Notes: generated by a model not told the origin, from the letters alone. A stretch of 64,000 nt of DNA from Chalara sp. BL73 (GCA_918026815.1 CAKJVC010000143.1:372001-436000), one strand, 5' to 3'. Counted from the first letter of the stretch, positions 46,882 to 61,585 are shown. Numbers and translations are program-made.

Positions 46882-49800
46882 CGTGGAGAGTGTGCCGTTG
46901 AGCGGGACAAGCCCACGCCAGCCCCAGAGCCACGCTAGCACCAAGGAAGCTACGGTAAGTAGAAAAGCTATGGAAATGGTAAAACTCCAGACATCCACCG
47001 CTAGTCAGGGATACTCTTGCCGTGGCTGGAACTTATTTTTACTTTTTGTGAGTAAGTCACTGTCCTGTGTTACTTGTCCTTACCACTACAGTACGGCCGC
47101 CTTGTGCCTGCACCATCCTACACCCAGGAATTCCTGTCCCCACAACCATGTCATTACATCCCCCTACAGTACTTAGCATCGACTTACCTACAGTATGTAT
47201 CCTTAAAACCCACCTTTCCAAGAAAAGTTGTTTCCCAGCCCTGGAGGCCCCAGCTCTGAATTAGGAAGAGGCAATAGTCCTAATCCAGACAATTGGTGCT
47301 TGTGGGCTGCGCAACCCCGAGTGGGGTGTGTCTTCATGACCACACAGTAAACATTGGAAACTCCGATAGGGGGGGCTGACAGGTCCCTGGTAGGCCATGG
47401 GACTGAAAATCGAGATGGCTCGCTGTCTGCATTGAGAGCAGTAGGCTCGGGTTCAGACTGTGATTGCCGGTGACAAGCCTTTTTTGAGCGACTTTGAGGT
47501 TGGCAAAGTCGGGATGGCAAAAACATCCATGGCTCACGGGATGTAGGGGAAATTAGTACGCACAGCTCTCGACTCAACTTACAGAGAACATATAAAGTAA
47601 CAACAAGAAATGAAACACTGAAACTTGGTACGATTCAGGGGTGTACTTCATCTTAAGATCGAAGGATTGGTGTAAGTGAAGGAATACTTAACGCTAATAA
47701 GAGCGTTGGCCGCTATCTGCTATTTGTGAGGGAGCGTGTACCAGTTTTGACCAACGCCTGCGAGCATGTCTTTGTGCATAGTGGACTGGATTACACAGCA
47801 GTCAGGTCCTGCTGAGGCTTATGAGACTTCATTATGATGAGGGAATGCTACCGAGGGTGATCTTCTCCAAGTACAAATATCAACGGTGCAAAGTGGTAGA
47901 AGAGACTAGAGTTGATCAACAAAATCGGTGGGTTTGCAGGTCTCGTTCATGACTTGGATAAAAACGCTTATTTAATAGAGCTTTCTGTATAGCCGTGTTA
48001 AACCCGCTTGCTGGCGTTTCCAGTGATACGTCCAGCGCACTTGCGAGAAGCAGAATGCACCACCCTTCTTGTCCTTCTTGTACGGAGAGATTTATCCACT
48101 CACGTCCCCAAGAATTCGATCCTGGCAAAATAGGGATTTGCGATGCAAGATCAGATTTGCAGCAACCTTGAAACGTTTGGTGTGGGATTGGCTCGGCTTA
48201 TGAAATGCATGCACCGCCGCATTGCATTGCATTACTTTATCCTGTCCTGTTTCGTTCAAGGACCACTAATAATTGCTATAGATCAGATACTAAGTTTGAT
48301 TTCCATGACCATGTTCAGAAAAACTTGCCCAAGCAAGACTGATTACAGTATGGGCCGGCAGCTAGTTTGCAGTGCTCATTCTTCCAGCGTTTGCATCCCT
48401 TCGTCCCATGGTTCGCCTAGTCTTGATGACTGGTCAAAGTTGTCGTGCTTCTCTTCGGCCTGCTTCTGGTCTAAACATGCGCCGTATTTGGGTCTTATTA
48501 CAAGTCACTATTTTGACCTGGTAACTTTTTGATCTTGTTTTTCGGAACTTGGTGCTAGGAGATGGGATCATACTTGGAATCTGTAGCCATGAAAATTTTC
48601 TGAAGAAAGCTGTCTAGTTTACTGTAAACATCTTTACGATTCCTGAGCGTAAGCAGAATATCAGAGAGAGATAGGTACTCATCCTTAATCCCTGGCTGCT
48701 GCATAACTATACAGCCAGCAGAAAACATGGCCATTCTCAGAACCCCAGGAGTTCAAGCAAGCAGCCTACGAGTGAGTGCCGAGATGCCGACATATCAGAT
48801 CCATATTTGACCGCTTCGATCTGCGATTACCCAGAGACTTCCCAACTCTGTGGGATGGAACCCCTTGTCTTCCCCGTACCCTGTTCCTTACCACCGTAGT
48901 AGAGTTTTGAAGCATGATTACCTAAGAATCTCAAAGGTTGAGCATGGTGAAGAGCTTGTCCTTGCCCTTTCGCTGTTGAAGGCAAACAGTAGCGAAGAAT
49001 CTCTGCGTTGGAACATTGGGATCATGAAAACAAATGAAAACTCAAGACACTGCCGTCCATCAAGCTTACGCCAAGCAGTCACATCAAGGCCAATCGACGC
49101 GGCACCAGTCTGACAGCTGCATCCTGTAGTCCCGGGATAAACAGGAGGTGTTCCGCCGTGCTCTGATAGGATGATTAGGTGCTCTATGCTACACCACTCT
49201 ATGGTTTTTGGGCTCAGCTCAGATTCATTACCAGATCTGTGGGGGTCTAGGCAAGCCTATTTGCATTTTCGTCTTTAGCTCTTTGACCGAATCGGGTGGA
49301 ATACAAATGGTGCAGGCGAGGTTTGCTCAAAATGGCATTGCTCTGCCGCATGGTTTCCGTCTCGTGAGCTCTGGGATGATCGTGGATCAGGTCTGTGGTG
49401 ATCCTATAATGGCCTGAGATGCGAGCATATCCGTTGAGCACCATGCTAATCCTGTCAATTCCAGCCTATCTCATAGATTGCAAAAGATGAGCCTCGAAGG
49501 ATGATCATCGTCTCACCTCCTGTACCAGGCAAAACGAGGGCGATCTGTGTGGCACACGGACTGTAGTCCGGGCCATTTAAGGGACAGGGTGATCTTGTCA
49601 CACGCTGGATGCTGGGCTGAAGATCTATTGCCTTGCCCAGGGTTAATTCCCTCAGATGGAACCAATCAAAATAAGCAACACGACCAATCTGAATAAAACC
49701 CGTGTGTCGCGACTCCTTGAGTTCATGATTCCTCTGGCCGAGGTTTCACAAAGTTCGGCTTAAAAACGTGATTGTTGTTCGAGAAGTATTTTTGGTAAAG

Positions 49801-52800
49801 ACGATGGCGGTGGGGACATCGGACATTGAAGAAGCGGTATCGACATTCGGTCCCCCATACTGGATCTCTAGTGTGGCCACAGCTCCCACGTTGACGCTGA
49901 TAGCTGCCACGCGATCTTCATGGATGAACCTTGTTCTCATGATTCTTACTACTACGCAATATATATAGGCAAATTTACCATCAAATCAGAAATATTTATT
50001 TGATCTCTACCCTTCGCAGCCGTGCGTTTCGAAAAAGGCAATCGACGATTTGATGCTTGACCATCCCGTGCATGTTCCCAGGCGTCCGGGAAAGGCACCA
50101 TCGAGAGATGCAGTATCCTTCTTGTAGAGCAGCACCGCTTCGTGGGAAACGTCAACAATTATTCGATTTCCCCAATCGAAAGCCCGAACCGCAGATGCAA
50201 GAGAGCCGTTGGGAAACGCAGCTGGGGCAGTGGAGACTGGGGGCACCTAAATTAAAATGGTTTCAAAACCTCGGTCGGCAAGTCGAAAATGGATCTGGGG
50301 CCGTAGGGTTGGTGCGATCGCTGAATCGCAGCGATGACGAACACTTCCGGAATATACTCCGTAGATCTTCAGCTCTTTGGCCCTCAGAAACAAACCATCC
50401 TGCCGTGGAATACTGTATATACCATAAAGATGGACAGGACAACACCTTATGCGAAGCTATTGTGGGATCAATCCTTTGCGCCGGCCGACGCCAGAAGAAA
50501 ATCCTGAAATGTCTCCCGCTTCTGTCCTGTACTAGGCACGAGTGAACGCACAGATCTAGATCTTCTTAATGCAACCTAAATTGGCACATCGTACGAGGTT
50601 TGCGTTAATGTGTTATTGGCATGTCAGTTTCCGCTCCTAGTTCGCTCATGCTCATTTCTCTCTCCGTGCACTAGAAACCATATTCAGAATCAGGAACTTC
50701 TTCAGAACCCTCGGAAATCTTTCGCATCAAGGGCAGAAGACTGTTACAGGACAGTACAACAGGACAGTACATTACAGCACAGTAAGCCTAAAAACCCACT
50801 CAGGCGGAACGGGGGGCAATCCTCACGTCGACCATGACAGAACAGACGCATGATCAGGCCCTGATCCTGGGGGTGTTCCCGGGCCTCCCTGTCGATGTCA
50901 CCTTATGGCGGGCCACTGCCACCCTGGCTGCGTTAACGGGTAAGGGAACGTTTGGCGATGTCATCACGATTCAGTTTGCACACCATCCAGCTGGCAAAAA
51001 GTGAGCCTTCTAGTTGGGATTGCATTTTAACTTGTCATGCTGAAGCTGCTGGGATTAGAGCGCATTCATTGTGGCACTCACTTTGGCTCACTGCAACAGT
51101 CTGTCTAATGCCTAGGAGCAACTGGAGTCAGAGATCTTTGCGCCCCAAAGTCTAAAGCCAAACCGAGAAAATGGCCTTCTTGTAACAATAATCATTGTCC
51201 ATCTTTTGCTCCACCAACTATCGAAACATGAAACACAAAACTTGAATATTGCGGGCTGATCCTCCGACTGAGGATACAATCCACAGTACAGCCTCCAGTA
51301 CAAATCCCTGACCTCATCTTCGGGGTTTGCTTTTTTTCTTCATTGATTGTTCGTCCTACGATCTCTCTTGATTAAGGCTAAGCAAAGAAGAGCAAGACAT
51401 CAGCCTCAGCATAATATTCAACATGGCGGAGAGCATGGTCGATCGTGCTTATGCTGCAACAACGTTATATGTCAAAATAAGCTTACCAGCAGGCATTTAC
51501 ATCCCAGTGCCGGCGCTTTGCCTGCTCATCTCTTATCAACTGTTAAGCAAAAGCTATAAATCGGCATCATCGAGGAACTGTCATGCACTTTTGAGTCTGT
51601 TGAACTACGCTATGCTTCAGGTCTTCCAGGTGTAATAGTCGTTTCATATGTGTATCTGTGCCATAATGACGGCGTGGATGCCGATCGAGATCTCGGACCG
51701 TATTGTTGAATGCAACCCTAAACTGTAAAGTCTATGTATCTCTCCTTATAAGCATATAGTTACATTCTAGGTATGCATCGCCCCTCCGACCGCCATCTGT
51801 TTATCTGTTGGGTAACCGCTTTATACCCTAGCGCGTCCTGTACTTGAGCATCACCATGCAAGGTCATATTAGCCTACACATAAAAGGCTTGCCTCCACTC
51901 AGCGCCTCATCTCTCAATTTGCAAGAATAATGATAATTTTGCCTTCTAGGACATCCCCGGATTGAAAAAAAAACCCTTAACACTTCTCCACAAGCTACAA
52001 CCCTAGATTAGCGCTTGATAGATCGCCATTTTAATATGGCAAATTCCGTAAACAGTCGATAAACAGCCGATCTCAAGATGATCGAGTTAAGTAGCGTAGA
52101 GGCGCGAGATCTTGCCAATTATCCCCTACTTACATTAACCTTGCCCAAGTAAGAACCAAGATCATATACCAAAAGGATGGCGCGGCCAATGCGTAAATGA
52201 AGTGACTGGGAATGACCGACCTGACCAACAATGCAGAGCAGAGTACAGAACGTCAAGAAACAAATTCCAATCACGACCAGCAAACACGAAGCCACCAGAT
52301 CGATCCTATCCTGTACACCAGGCCCTTAAGTCGGTCGGAAGGGGTGGGTAAGAACTCTATGACGGCTGCAAGGGCTAGGTAGTGTCCAAATTACGACGAT
52401 ATCCGCAGCGCTGACCATTTACTGAGGCTGGAAGTACCACATCAATCATCCGATAGGTTCGACATGGATGACGTGCCTCAGAGGCGTCAATTGTTGTCGT
52501 TCTTACCAGATATCTGCAAGTCTGGTGCTGGCAGATTATGCAGAGATCAAATCTAACCATACGATCAGTCATTGGAGGGGACAAGAATCAAGGCGTGCAA
52601 GATTTGTCGACAGGTTTCTGATATCCGAGCAGCCACTAACGACAACCTCGTGTTTGTGCGCACTTCCTCTTTTTGCTCTACAGCATTTTCTACCAATCCC
52701 CAACTCCAGAGAGCCGAGTGGCTACGCACTACGGATCTATGCACGTGGTTAAATCGTGGAAAGGCGTACACACAAGCGCCTTCGGGTGAAAATCACTCCC

Positions 52801-55800
52801 CAGGGCGTCTGCATAGGTATCCAGGCCTCCTTTTCTCAGCTCGGTCTACTTTGCTTGTTGGGCCTTTTTTTTTCTGTCTATGCGAGCCACGTTGTCTTAG
52901 CAAAACACGCTTTATACGTACAGTTCCACAATGGAGACCGGACAGCCTCGGATGTTTAAGTGCTTCTATATTTGTTGCTCGAGTTGAGACTCGTCAGTAT
53001 CAGCATGTCGGATGATCTTGCATTATCGGTAATTAAGCTGTGCTATAGTATTGCGCACAACCTATAAGAGGATTCGAAAGGTAATATCGTGCTGGCAGCT
53101 GGCATTGGTTGGAATGTGTCCTGTCCAAGCTCAATCAATAACCCAAAACGCGGGCTCGGAATGTTTTGTTTTATGTTTATTTAATATACATCATGTGCAT
53201 TAACAAGCAGATCAAACTGATTTTATTGGCATGATCTGATGTGCTGCTTCATCTGATACCCCGGAATGCACGGGCTCAGCTCGAGTGCTATTTCCCGGCC
53301 CCAAAACATCCGACAGAAAAATATTGCCGATATAATATCGGCGTCCATATCGAACATTGCATACTCCCTCTGAAGGCTTGCAAACAAGAAAATAAAAATA
53401 TGTCTTTCTCCAGAAAATTTGTCAAAAGGATAAAAAAAAAATTTCCGTTGTCGTCTTGCATACCACGCGTGCTTGGTCCAAGTTGCATACAACTTGACAT
53501 CCAAACAGGGCAAAGCGACATCTCACCGTCTCTTCCGTCCCAACCATGCCTCTTCTTGTCCCGATGGAACGGGCTGACAAGATCGATCTAGTCTCCTACC
53601 AAGGATACACCTGCCTGCTCAGCCTGTCAGGTCCGCTTGTCTTTGCACAGTCATGATAGCACCCCTCCATTCACTGGCGTTTTAAGAGGCTACCCCATAA
53701 AATATCATTTAGGATTTAGGGATACAACGTCTTGGACAGGCATTATTGGGTTTATAGGCTAAAGCCACCCAGCTCATCTGAGCTGAGATCCTTCCTTCAG
53801 ATCGTTGGCAATGGATGGCATCAAAATGGTGGGAATGCATTGGACAAGCTGGGCTGGCTTGGTCGCTCTTGTGCTTTGCTTAAACCTTCGTATAATCTCT
53901 CCACGCCATCGGATAGCGGACACGGTATGTACTATCTAAGGATTGAGCTTGGCTTCATTGGGCTCAAGCGCAAGATAGCTTATCCTTCATATTAATTGGA
54001 ACAAGCTAGTATTACTGGAACCCCTTCTAAGTTTTCAATGTCTGGCCATCTGTCTATAAGATATTTTACGGTTCTGTCGGCTATGGGCATATCCGTTTAG
54101 CCCTCGATGATTTTCCCATATGGATCTTATCCGCAACATGCCGCTATCATGTTTCCATTCCCCGTCCCGCGTTGACTACACACCTACATGTCCACGAAGG
54201 CGCATTTCAAAGAAGGATTTTCCACTAAATCCTTTTAGCTTCATAGATCCAGCAAGCCTGATCAAAGAACTCATTCTTGGCAAGATCGTCCCCGCTTTCC
54301 ACAGTAATTAAGTTAAAGGGATAGAGATGACCCCCTGTCGCCGACTGGATTTAGAGTTCACGATCTTTATAGTAACCACTCCATAAAGCGGGAAGCAGAC
54401 GGGAAGACGTGATTTAGTAAGCGACGGGCTCTTGGCCATCGACTCGGACTCGAGAATCTTGACTCGCATGGACGTTTGAAACAACTACAGCACCAGATGC
54501 CGCCACGGACCGAACAATTGCTCCGTGGAAAACCATCGAGATATACTTTGTGCTATATGAACCATGTTCTTCGATGCTTGTTTCACCAAAAAAAAAGTGT
54601 TGCCATTTCCCCTCAAAAGTGACAGCGGCCGCAATTTAATGCAGCTTCTTGCTTTTCCCTGTTTCCCACGCTCCTGAGGCCCCTCTTCTACACATATTCG
54701 ACGCCGCTTGGGGCGCTTGCTATCCCCTAATCGAGCACTTCCATCTTTGCTTTTTTTCTGCAGCTGCTGAGCTCCCTAAACCTTTTCGTGTTTTATAACG
54801 GAAAAGATCTGCTGTTTTTTTTTTTTGCTTTTTCCTTTAAGACATTTTCGGCACTTCTAGAATCCCCAGCGAATTGTAAGGAAGGTGGTGGGCTAGAGAA
54901 TTAGACGCAACCTTCGATATCCAGGGGCTCGGTAGTTCTCTTGTGAGATGGAGGACAAATGAGAGGGACGCGGGTCCGCTTTCGAAAGATAGAAAGATAC
55001 GCCACACTACGATATGTGGATTTGCCGCGTGGATCTTAATAGATTTCTGAGCTTGGGAGATCTAGACACCCGAGGAGGCAAATCGTTCATCTCTCTTTCT
55101 CTCCACTGGGTTTTCTCCGCGAGCTATAGATCATAGTACGAAACATTTTGCATCACTAGATTTGAGACAGAGCTATCAGGGACGGGATGGGACCTCGTGG
55201 CAAGGATCCACGGGAGAGCCTTCTACGATACTTCCCCTTTTGTGTCACCATTATTTATCAGATCTCAAATCACATTTTCTTTTTGCTTGCAGCATATACT
55301 TCAAGGGTTCAGACCACGTTTCTGCCTGTTTCTCGAGAGCATGGCTTCTATCAAAAGGATGGTGGAGGCTGAAAATGGCTGCATCATTCTAAAATTGCAG
55401 ATAATTAGGTTTCTCCTCAGAGCCACAACGTGGAAGCCAGGTGTGCCGATTTTCTTCTTTAAATGAAGCGTGTAGAAAAAAAGAAGGTTGCCATTATGTA
55501 CCGCGCACTAAGAGGACAGTAGTCAGCCCGCGATCAGATACGTATATTGTGTTTTCAGCATCGGAACAGACTAGTATTGAGTGGAAGGCGCTATCACATC
55601 CCCTACTCATCACTTCCCTGCCTCAAACTCGAATATTTAGTTCACGCTAACTCTTATCGCAGATATTGCAAGCTAATGACTCATGAGATAGCGGCTTGGG
55701 TAAATGACAATTTCTCTAGCGACTGCATATCAGTTCAACATGCACCAAGTCTGCGCTTCAGCTTAAGCTCCTCTACTCGGCTCACCGACCATTTCATATC

Positions 55801-57490
55801 CGGCTAGAGCGCAGAGCACAATTTTAGCACAAAACAAAGGGCTTGTTTCCTAAACCTTCCGATTGGGAGCCAATGCTTCGTCCATTGGGTCACGTACGAC
55901 GGCGCTCTCCGGCAATCTGATTTAGGGTTTTGGCGCTATGTCGAATATGAGACTGCTGATCCGTTTAGCGGTGAATTGAATCCATTGGGCCTCAAACTTA
56001 GAAGTATGGTCCTATAGCAGAGCATATGTACTGGATTCTCCATTATTGAATATAGAATAAGAAAGGTGTGGATGGTCGATCATGAATCCCCCGTCTTGAG
56101 ACGATAATGCCCGCGGAGCTCGCTGGCACCAACTCCCTTGGTTCCGGGAAGAGGACGAGAAAAAAGAAACCGAGAGATCCGAGAGAGTTTCAATTCGGGA
56201 AAGGGAATATTATACTCTCGCTAACTCGGATTGCGAATGATCCGTCCTCGAGCCCAGATGTCGAGGATGGAGCGCAACGAGTGTTCACCAAGTTGATCAT
56301 CGTCGCCTTGGGCTAAGCAGCTCGATAGGCACGTCTGCTCATGACTGCCGCAAACACCAGAAGGCGGGCCAGACAGCATAACTATCTCCTGGCTTTGGTG
56401 AGTGTGCGCAAAACCTCAAGCAACGATATCCAGCCTGCTGCTTTTGACACATTACCGCCGAACACACGACGTCCATCCTATGTGTGGTAAACACACTCAC
56501 CGGCCTACGTCAAGTGATTATGCCAACCACGTTACACTTCCCAACGAACAAGTGAACGCGCACAGAAATATCAATATGCCCTCCCAGCTCTCATTTCTTT
56601 GCCGCCAAAGTCTCATCGAACCTCATACGTCGCCTACAACCCAAGCAAAAGCCCATCCCAAGCCCATACATCCAACAAAGAACCACCTCCGCTCCCCAGG
56701 TATCCTCCCTCCCATCCCCCTTCCATCCACACTCGGGGCGTATTCAACTCCCCTCAACCCCATACCCGCCAGCTGCCTCACCCCATCAACATCCCCGTAT
56801 TTACCCCCATACCCCGCATTCTGCTCACCAGCAACAGGCTCCTAGATCTTCCTGGGGAAAACAACGGTGATACCTCACCTGCTTCATCCCATAAATATCG
56901 GTTTCCCCCAAGGGGGTAGGTGCCGAGTCTTGCGCCGCGGGTTCGTCATGATTTGTTTGTCTTTCGGTACGGGAGTATTTTCTCGGGATGCTGATGCTGA
57001 CGCTGTTATACCTTCCAGCTCGTGGACAAGACTTCAGGGCAGGTCTCGTTTGGGAACGATGGACGTCTTGGGGGTCAGGAGGCCGTATGTGCGGATGTAG
57101 CTGGGTCAGAGTTGTCAAGCGAGCTTTGGCCCTCCGTATGGATCGTTTATTCTCGTTGATGCGCTGCCGGCATAGACTTGCACTTCCCATCCGGTCTCCG
57201 GATGCCTGGCTGTCTACCGTGATATAGCTTGTATGCTGTTGGCTAGGCATGAGGTAGGATATGAGATGGGAAGGAAACGTGACCGATTCGTCCTGCATCT
57301 CGCATCATATAGTCAATGGAGGTTGAGAAACATGGTTCGTAGATAATAGGGTATATTTGAATTAGAAGTATAAGAAATGAGGCTTTGTCTGCGCCCCAAA
57401 GCATTATAAACCATCGCTGTGACAACGATCATCTTCATTCCTTAATCACTGCATCCTCCGCCCCGTCTCGAAACTTCTTCGCAAAATACT

Positions 57491-59600
57491 TTATTCCAGC
57501 CTCCACCCCGCTGGGCTGCTGACCAACCTCGCCGTCTCCCTCTCCCCGCGATCTCTCAACTCGCCTCTCCCTAAGAACCCACCGCGTCCCACGATCTTCT
57601 CTCCGCCACCATAAACCATCGCCAGCGCCGAAGACTTCAAGATGCCCACCCTGTTGACTTTCGTTTTGTATATCGTCGCGGTCAAGAACACAAAACTCAG
57701 GATGAGCAGTGTTAGAAGGTAGGCCAGCCACGGCCAGCGAACACGCACGTACGTTTGCGGCACGTATGCTGTACCGATGGCGGGAGAGCCACGGAACCGG
57801 CGCGTGCGGATGCTGATACGCATTAGTGTTTGGTCAGAGCAAATGAAAGGAAGAGCAAGTACCTATTCGAGAGAGAAGCGGCGATGTTTGCCGCCCAATT
57901 CTCCACCGTCCGAAGTTGCATCTGCATCCCTTGTTCTTCTGTAATGCTTCCCGTAGTATTTGCGTTTAAAATTGTCTCATAGAGCGCCGAGCCTAGGGCT
58001 ACTGCTGCATCCGACTCCACGCTTTCCTCGGTTGCGTCTTCCTTTCCTTTGGTTCCCTTCAATCTCGTAGCAAGCCCCGACTCCAAGACCGTTTTCGAGT
58101 TGAACTCAACAGTATAGTTTCCTGGGTTGTTTGCGTCGGGACTTAGGATCAAATTCCCAGTGGATTCCTGGTTTCCATTTATTATTGTTGCGTCTCGTGA
58201 ACGCACGTAGGTGGAGATAGTTCTATTATGCAAAGGGACACCGTTCTTGACTTCTGTTTCATAAGTGGCGACACACCAGTATATCATGATCTCTAGTGCA
58301 CTATACACCCCTTCAATCTCCTCGCTCCTCCGATAAATCAGAAATGCGTTCGCAATGGCTGTATCCTGGATGTTTTCTTCACCTAAGAAGGCTATTGAAT
58401 GATTCGCGATTGTCTTCTCATCAATCGTTATTTGTTTGTCGTAATCAAAATAACTAGCATTCCGCAAATTTGTGAGATTCAAGACCACTCCAGTTTCGGA
58501 AATGAAATATGCGCCATTAGGCAAGGAGACGTTAGTTGCAAATGATGTGGTATTTGCGGAGTCCCCCAAATTGGTAGCATTGTTGTTGAGCTTGTCGGTC
58601 ACATCAGCTACTTTGGAACATACTTCAAGACTGCTATAAGGAGCCCAAGTACAGTTTCCTGTGGTGCAACTTGGTGCTACAGGTAGAATGGTTTCGTTAA
58701 ATGCAAAGAGAAGTCCGTTTTGGAGAGCATGTTTCAGAGTGGTATCGACCGCGCCTTTCTTGTGTCAGAAATAGATATAGAGATATGTGCTTACAGCTAC
58801 AAAAAAAAGGACTCAATATGCTAAGGGCTTCAAGCTTTCAGCCCTAGATGATGACGTACCATTTCCACGACGGGATTCTACGTATGCTCCATAATACATA
58901 TCAGCTCTGGGTGATGTAGAATTGTTCAAGCGGTCCGAGACCGGTCTTGTTGGATACTCAATCATCTGTTGCGTAATGAATGAGGTTCCAAGACCAAGGA
59001 TAGAAACCAGGGCGCCAATGCTAGCCAAATGTCTGCGTAGTTTATCAGCAAGAACCACGGGAATATAGGAACATGATCTTACCCTCCTTTGAGAAGCTTA
59101 AGTAGTTTTAGACTTCCGGTGATACCTCTGCTAGCCTCATCGAATGATTGGAAGTCGGCCAGCGGCCTTTGTTTGCCTACGAACCAAATCCATTTCAATT
59201 GACCCATTGCTTCGGCGATGGGAAGCAGGAGACCCGCTTTAGCGACGGTGGTGAATAACGCCAGCAAGGAATTGAGGGTGACAGATAGCGGCCACTTGGG
59301 TAGGGGTTGGTGATCAAAATGAAGCAACGTGAAGATCAGAGCTATGGATGCTCCCATACTGATAAAACAGCTCAGAAGCTCGATGAACCATCCATCTTTC
59401 AGCTTTCTGAAAAAACCGCGATTGTCCTTCCAGGGCTCAGGTTGGAAGTTCTCGCTGCCATTGCTGCTCAGAGGAGAGACATTGTTGTGGTAACTATCCT
59501 TCTCCGACATTGGGGTTTGTCCGTTCGGGAAAGTTGCCTTAGTGGCCATGGAAGCAGGTGAAGATATCTCGTGTACGTTCGACATTTTGAACGCGTTCAA
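57491..59600 (-). CDS. DUF3176 family membrane protein
   Basis: Four exons: 59083-59600, 58860-59032, 57863-58754, 57491-57812 (634 aa); introns of 50, 105 and 50 bp with GTAAGA/GTACGT/GTACTT donors. Near the N-terminus WFIELLSCFISMGASIALIF and the following LLALFTTVAKAGLLLPIAEA form membrane helices, with the family motif AEAMGQLKWIWF and the block RPLADFQSFDEASRG. A third helix (LASIGALVSILGLGTSFITQ) leads to a large loop with many N-glycosylation sequons and the signature CTTGNCTW. A last helix (WPWLAYLLTLLILSFVFLTA) is followed by KSSALAMVYGG. This is the standard layout of DUF3176, abundant in ascomycetes and without known function. The loop is probably extracellular. MSNVHE five codons in could be the start. 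The C-terminal tail is Arg/Gly-rich and less conserved. Confidence 0.85.
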
Positions 59601-61585
59601 AAAACGAAGGTGTGTGAAGAGATGTCACCACGAAGTGGTTCGAGAGCAGGTCGACGTGACTGAACATCAGCCGACGGGAAGAAGCTGGTCATATTCACTT
59701 CTTACATGCCAAACGAGCCCCCAACAGATATCATATCGAGGGGTCTGGCAGAGAGGTCTTGGCCCGCATGCACTCAGGGGCCCGGCCTCGTCTGGACCAA
59801 TAGGCATTCTGCCTTTAATGAAACGCATCAAGGTCCAACACACAACCAACATGAGCTACAACAGTAATTCTAACATTTCTCTCCCCGATTTGGTAGCCAA
59901 GACCAATATATGCTTGTTGTGCTGTGCCATCCTAGGAACAAGCTGAGGTCAATTGGTCGTGCAGCCAAAGGATCCCGAGGAGGTCTCGAAATGGCCAGGT
60001 CAACAAGGTGAGCTTTCCGTGAAACAGGAATAAGCAGGACAGCACTTATTGGGAATTGATAACAAGATTATAAACGCGCAAACACGATTGAAGTCGAAAA
60101 AATATCCAGCAAGAGCGCCCTCACTTAAGGTTGATCATCATCTTCACCATCGCGAGAAAGATGGTTTGTCACGAAAACAATCTCAATTTAAGCGCGCATC
60201 TGCAGCTTACAGCCCTGTAATCAAACCGTGGGGTAGCACAGCTGAAAACCTCATCACGGCACAGCAAACGGGAAAACGTCTCGGACGACAAGGGTGCTTC
60301 GGGTATCTTGAGAATCCTGGCTCGAGCTTGGATGCATGTTGACGATCATACCAATCCGACCTTTAAACCACTTGGAAGGGGAAAACCTGAAGGGAAGCCT
60401 TATTATTCGCTTTGGCTATGCCGGATCTTGGGCGTTAGAGCTTAAGGCGCCATCCAGGACTTGCCATGAACAGAGCCCTCGCCGTGCCACAATGCCGGTG
60501 GGGTGACTTGTGCCTAAAGCATGTCACAAAGTGTTTTCGTTGGAAGCAGGTAGCCGGATTCGCAATGAGGCAGATCGTAGTCGATGATACACTTCCGGCA
60601 AACCTCAGTTGCTAAGGGTGTATCGATTCTGGTAAAGCTCGTCGCAATTGCGCTCTCCAGACAGCACGATTGCTGTGCTGTGAGAGTTGTGGTACAACCA
60701 ACACGACCAACCACCAAACCAACAACGTCCCTGGCCACGTTGGATAGTCCGAGGACGGCAAAAAGGCGCTCGAGAATGCTTGCACCTGCCTCCAGGATTC
60801 AGCGTGAATATAAGGCTTGTCCTTGAGAACAAAGCCGCGCGAGGCCCCCCTTTTCCCCTCTCTCTCTTCTCTTCAAGCTCGAAGAATAACGAGTCCGCGG
60901 TCAGAAGGGAGGTATTTCACCAACGACCCAAGATAGGATTCGCCGTTGCATTTCAGGTGGCTGACACACTATATGCGACTCTCCAAAGTCATCATCGGCG
61001 AAGTCTAGCTCTCGAAGTGATGGTCCAGCGACTCCAAGATTAGCATGCTGTGCCAGCATTCCAAATGTGCCGTCATGTCGAGCGGAGCAATGCTCACGTG
61101 ACACAGCTGAACCAATGAAATATTCTGTTCGCACATGAGTTTATGCTGATAGCGCAGTTATGCAATTCTCGGGAGAAAAGAGGATAGACCTTTGGATATT
61201 GCTGGTTCCCGATAGGCAGGCGTCATTGTGAGTATCAATCTACCATAAGGTCCAAAGCCTAGGCTTTTTACATCAGCAAGAAGGATACAATATAGGTTAT
61301 ATACTTCGAGGTTTCGTACAAAGCTATTGCTTTACAAAGTATGCTCTGCAAGGACAATTCAATAAAGTCCTATTCGTTGTATCCAATCCATTGACAAAAT
61401 TATCTGTTTTTCTCATTTGCGAGTAGATTGGCATGACAGAATGTTCTCAATGGGAGACTGTAGGGATGATCAGAACTTAAACTTCGATTATGATACATAT
61501 AGAACTTTTCTTTCAATTCTGGTTTTTTAGGGTGCTCTGGAATTACAATACCAACCCAGATCTTACGTGGCCAAGGCCCACCGCT
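59601..61585. other. Intergenic, no supported gene
   Basis: 2 kb upstream of the DUF3176 gene and downstream of the permease. ORFs near 60,514-61,134 lie in several frames and strands without conserved pattern; I reject them. It contains the DUF3176 promoter and the permease 3' end. Confidence 0.4.

Larger units (their letters stand above)
45373..57490. other. About 12.1 kb gene-free region upstream of nsdD
   Basis: Between the nsdD start and the stop of the DUF3176 gene I find no ORF longer than ~160 codons and none with a recognisable domain, conserved block or plausible exon chain. Base composition is normal, without the extreme AT or the stop-ridden transposon traces seen at 19-32 kb. 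Local features are GA-rich trinucleotide repeats (46,305-46,420), a GGT microsatellite (46,568-46,605), a TTAGGG-like tract (46,842-46,881), repeated ctacagta words (47,080-47,200) and a T-rich stretch (54,745-54,840). Long regulatory DNA and/or a long 5' leader or non-coding RNA of nsdD are likely contents; small ORFs may be upstream ORFs. Confidence 0.45.

Noticed and set aside
46883..47577. Plus- and minus-strand ORFs around 47 kb
   Set aside because: Short, overlapping in several frames, no conserved block or splice chain.
52565..53015. 147-codon plus-strand ORF
   Set aside because: A lone frame with cysteine- and arginine-rich chance composition, no domain, and a competing overlapping frame.
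56402..57298. ORFs of 147 (plus) and 157 (minus) codons
   Set aside because: Proline/serine-rich repeats reflect C-rich DNA; the two overlap on opposite strands and neither has a family signature.
57435..57731. 98-codon minus-strand ORF overlapping the end of the DUF3176 gene
   Set aside because: It is a different frame over the last exon; the frame with the final membrane helix and KSSALAMVYGG continues to the stop at 57,491.
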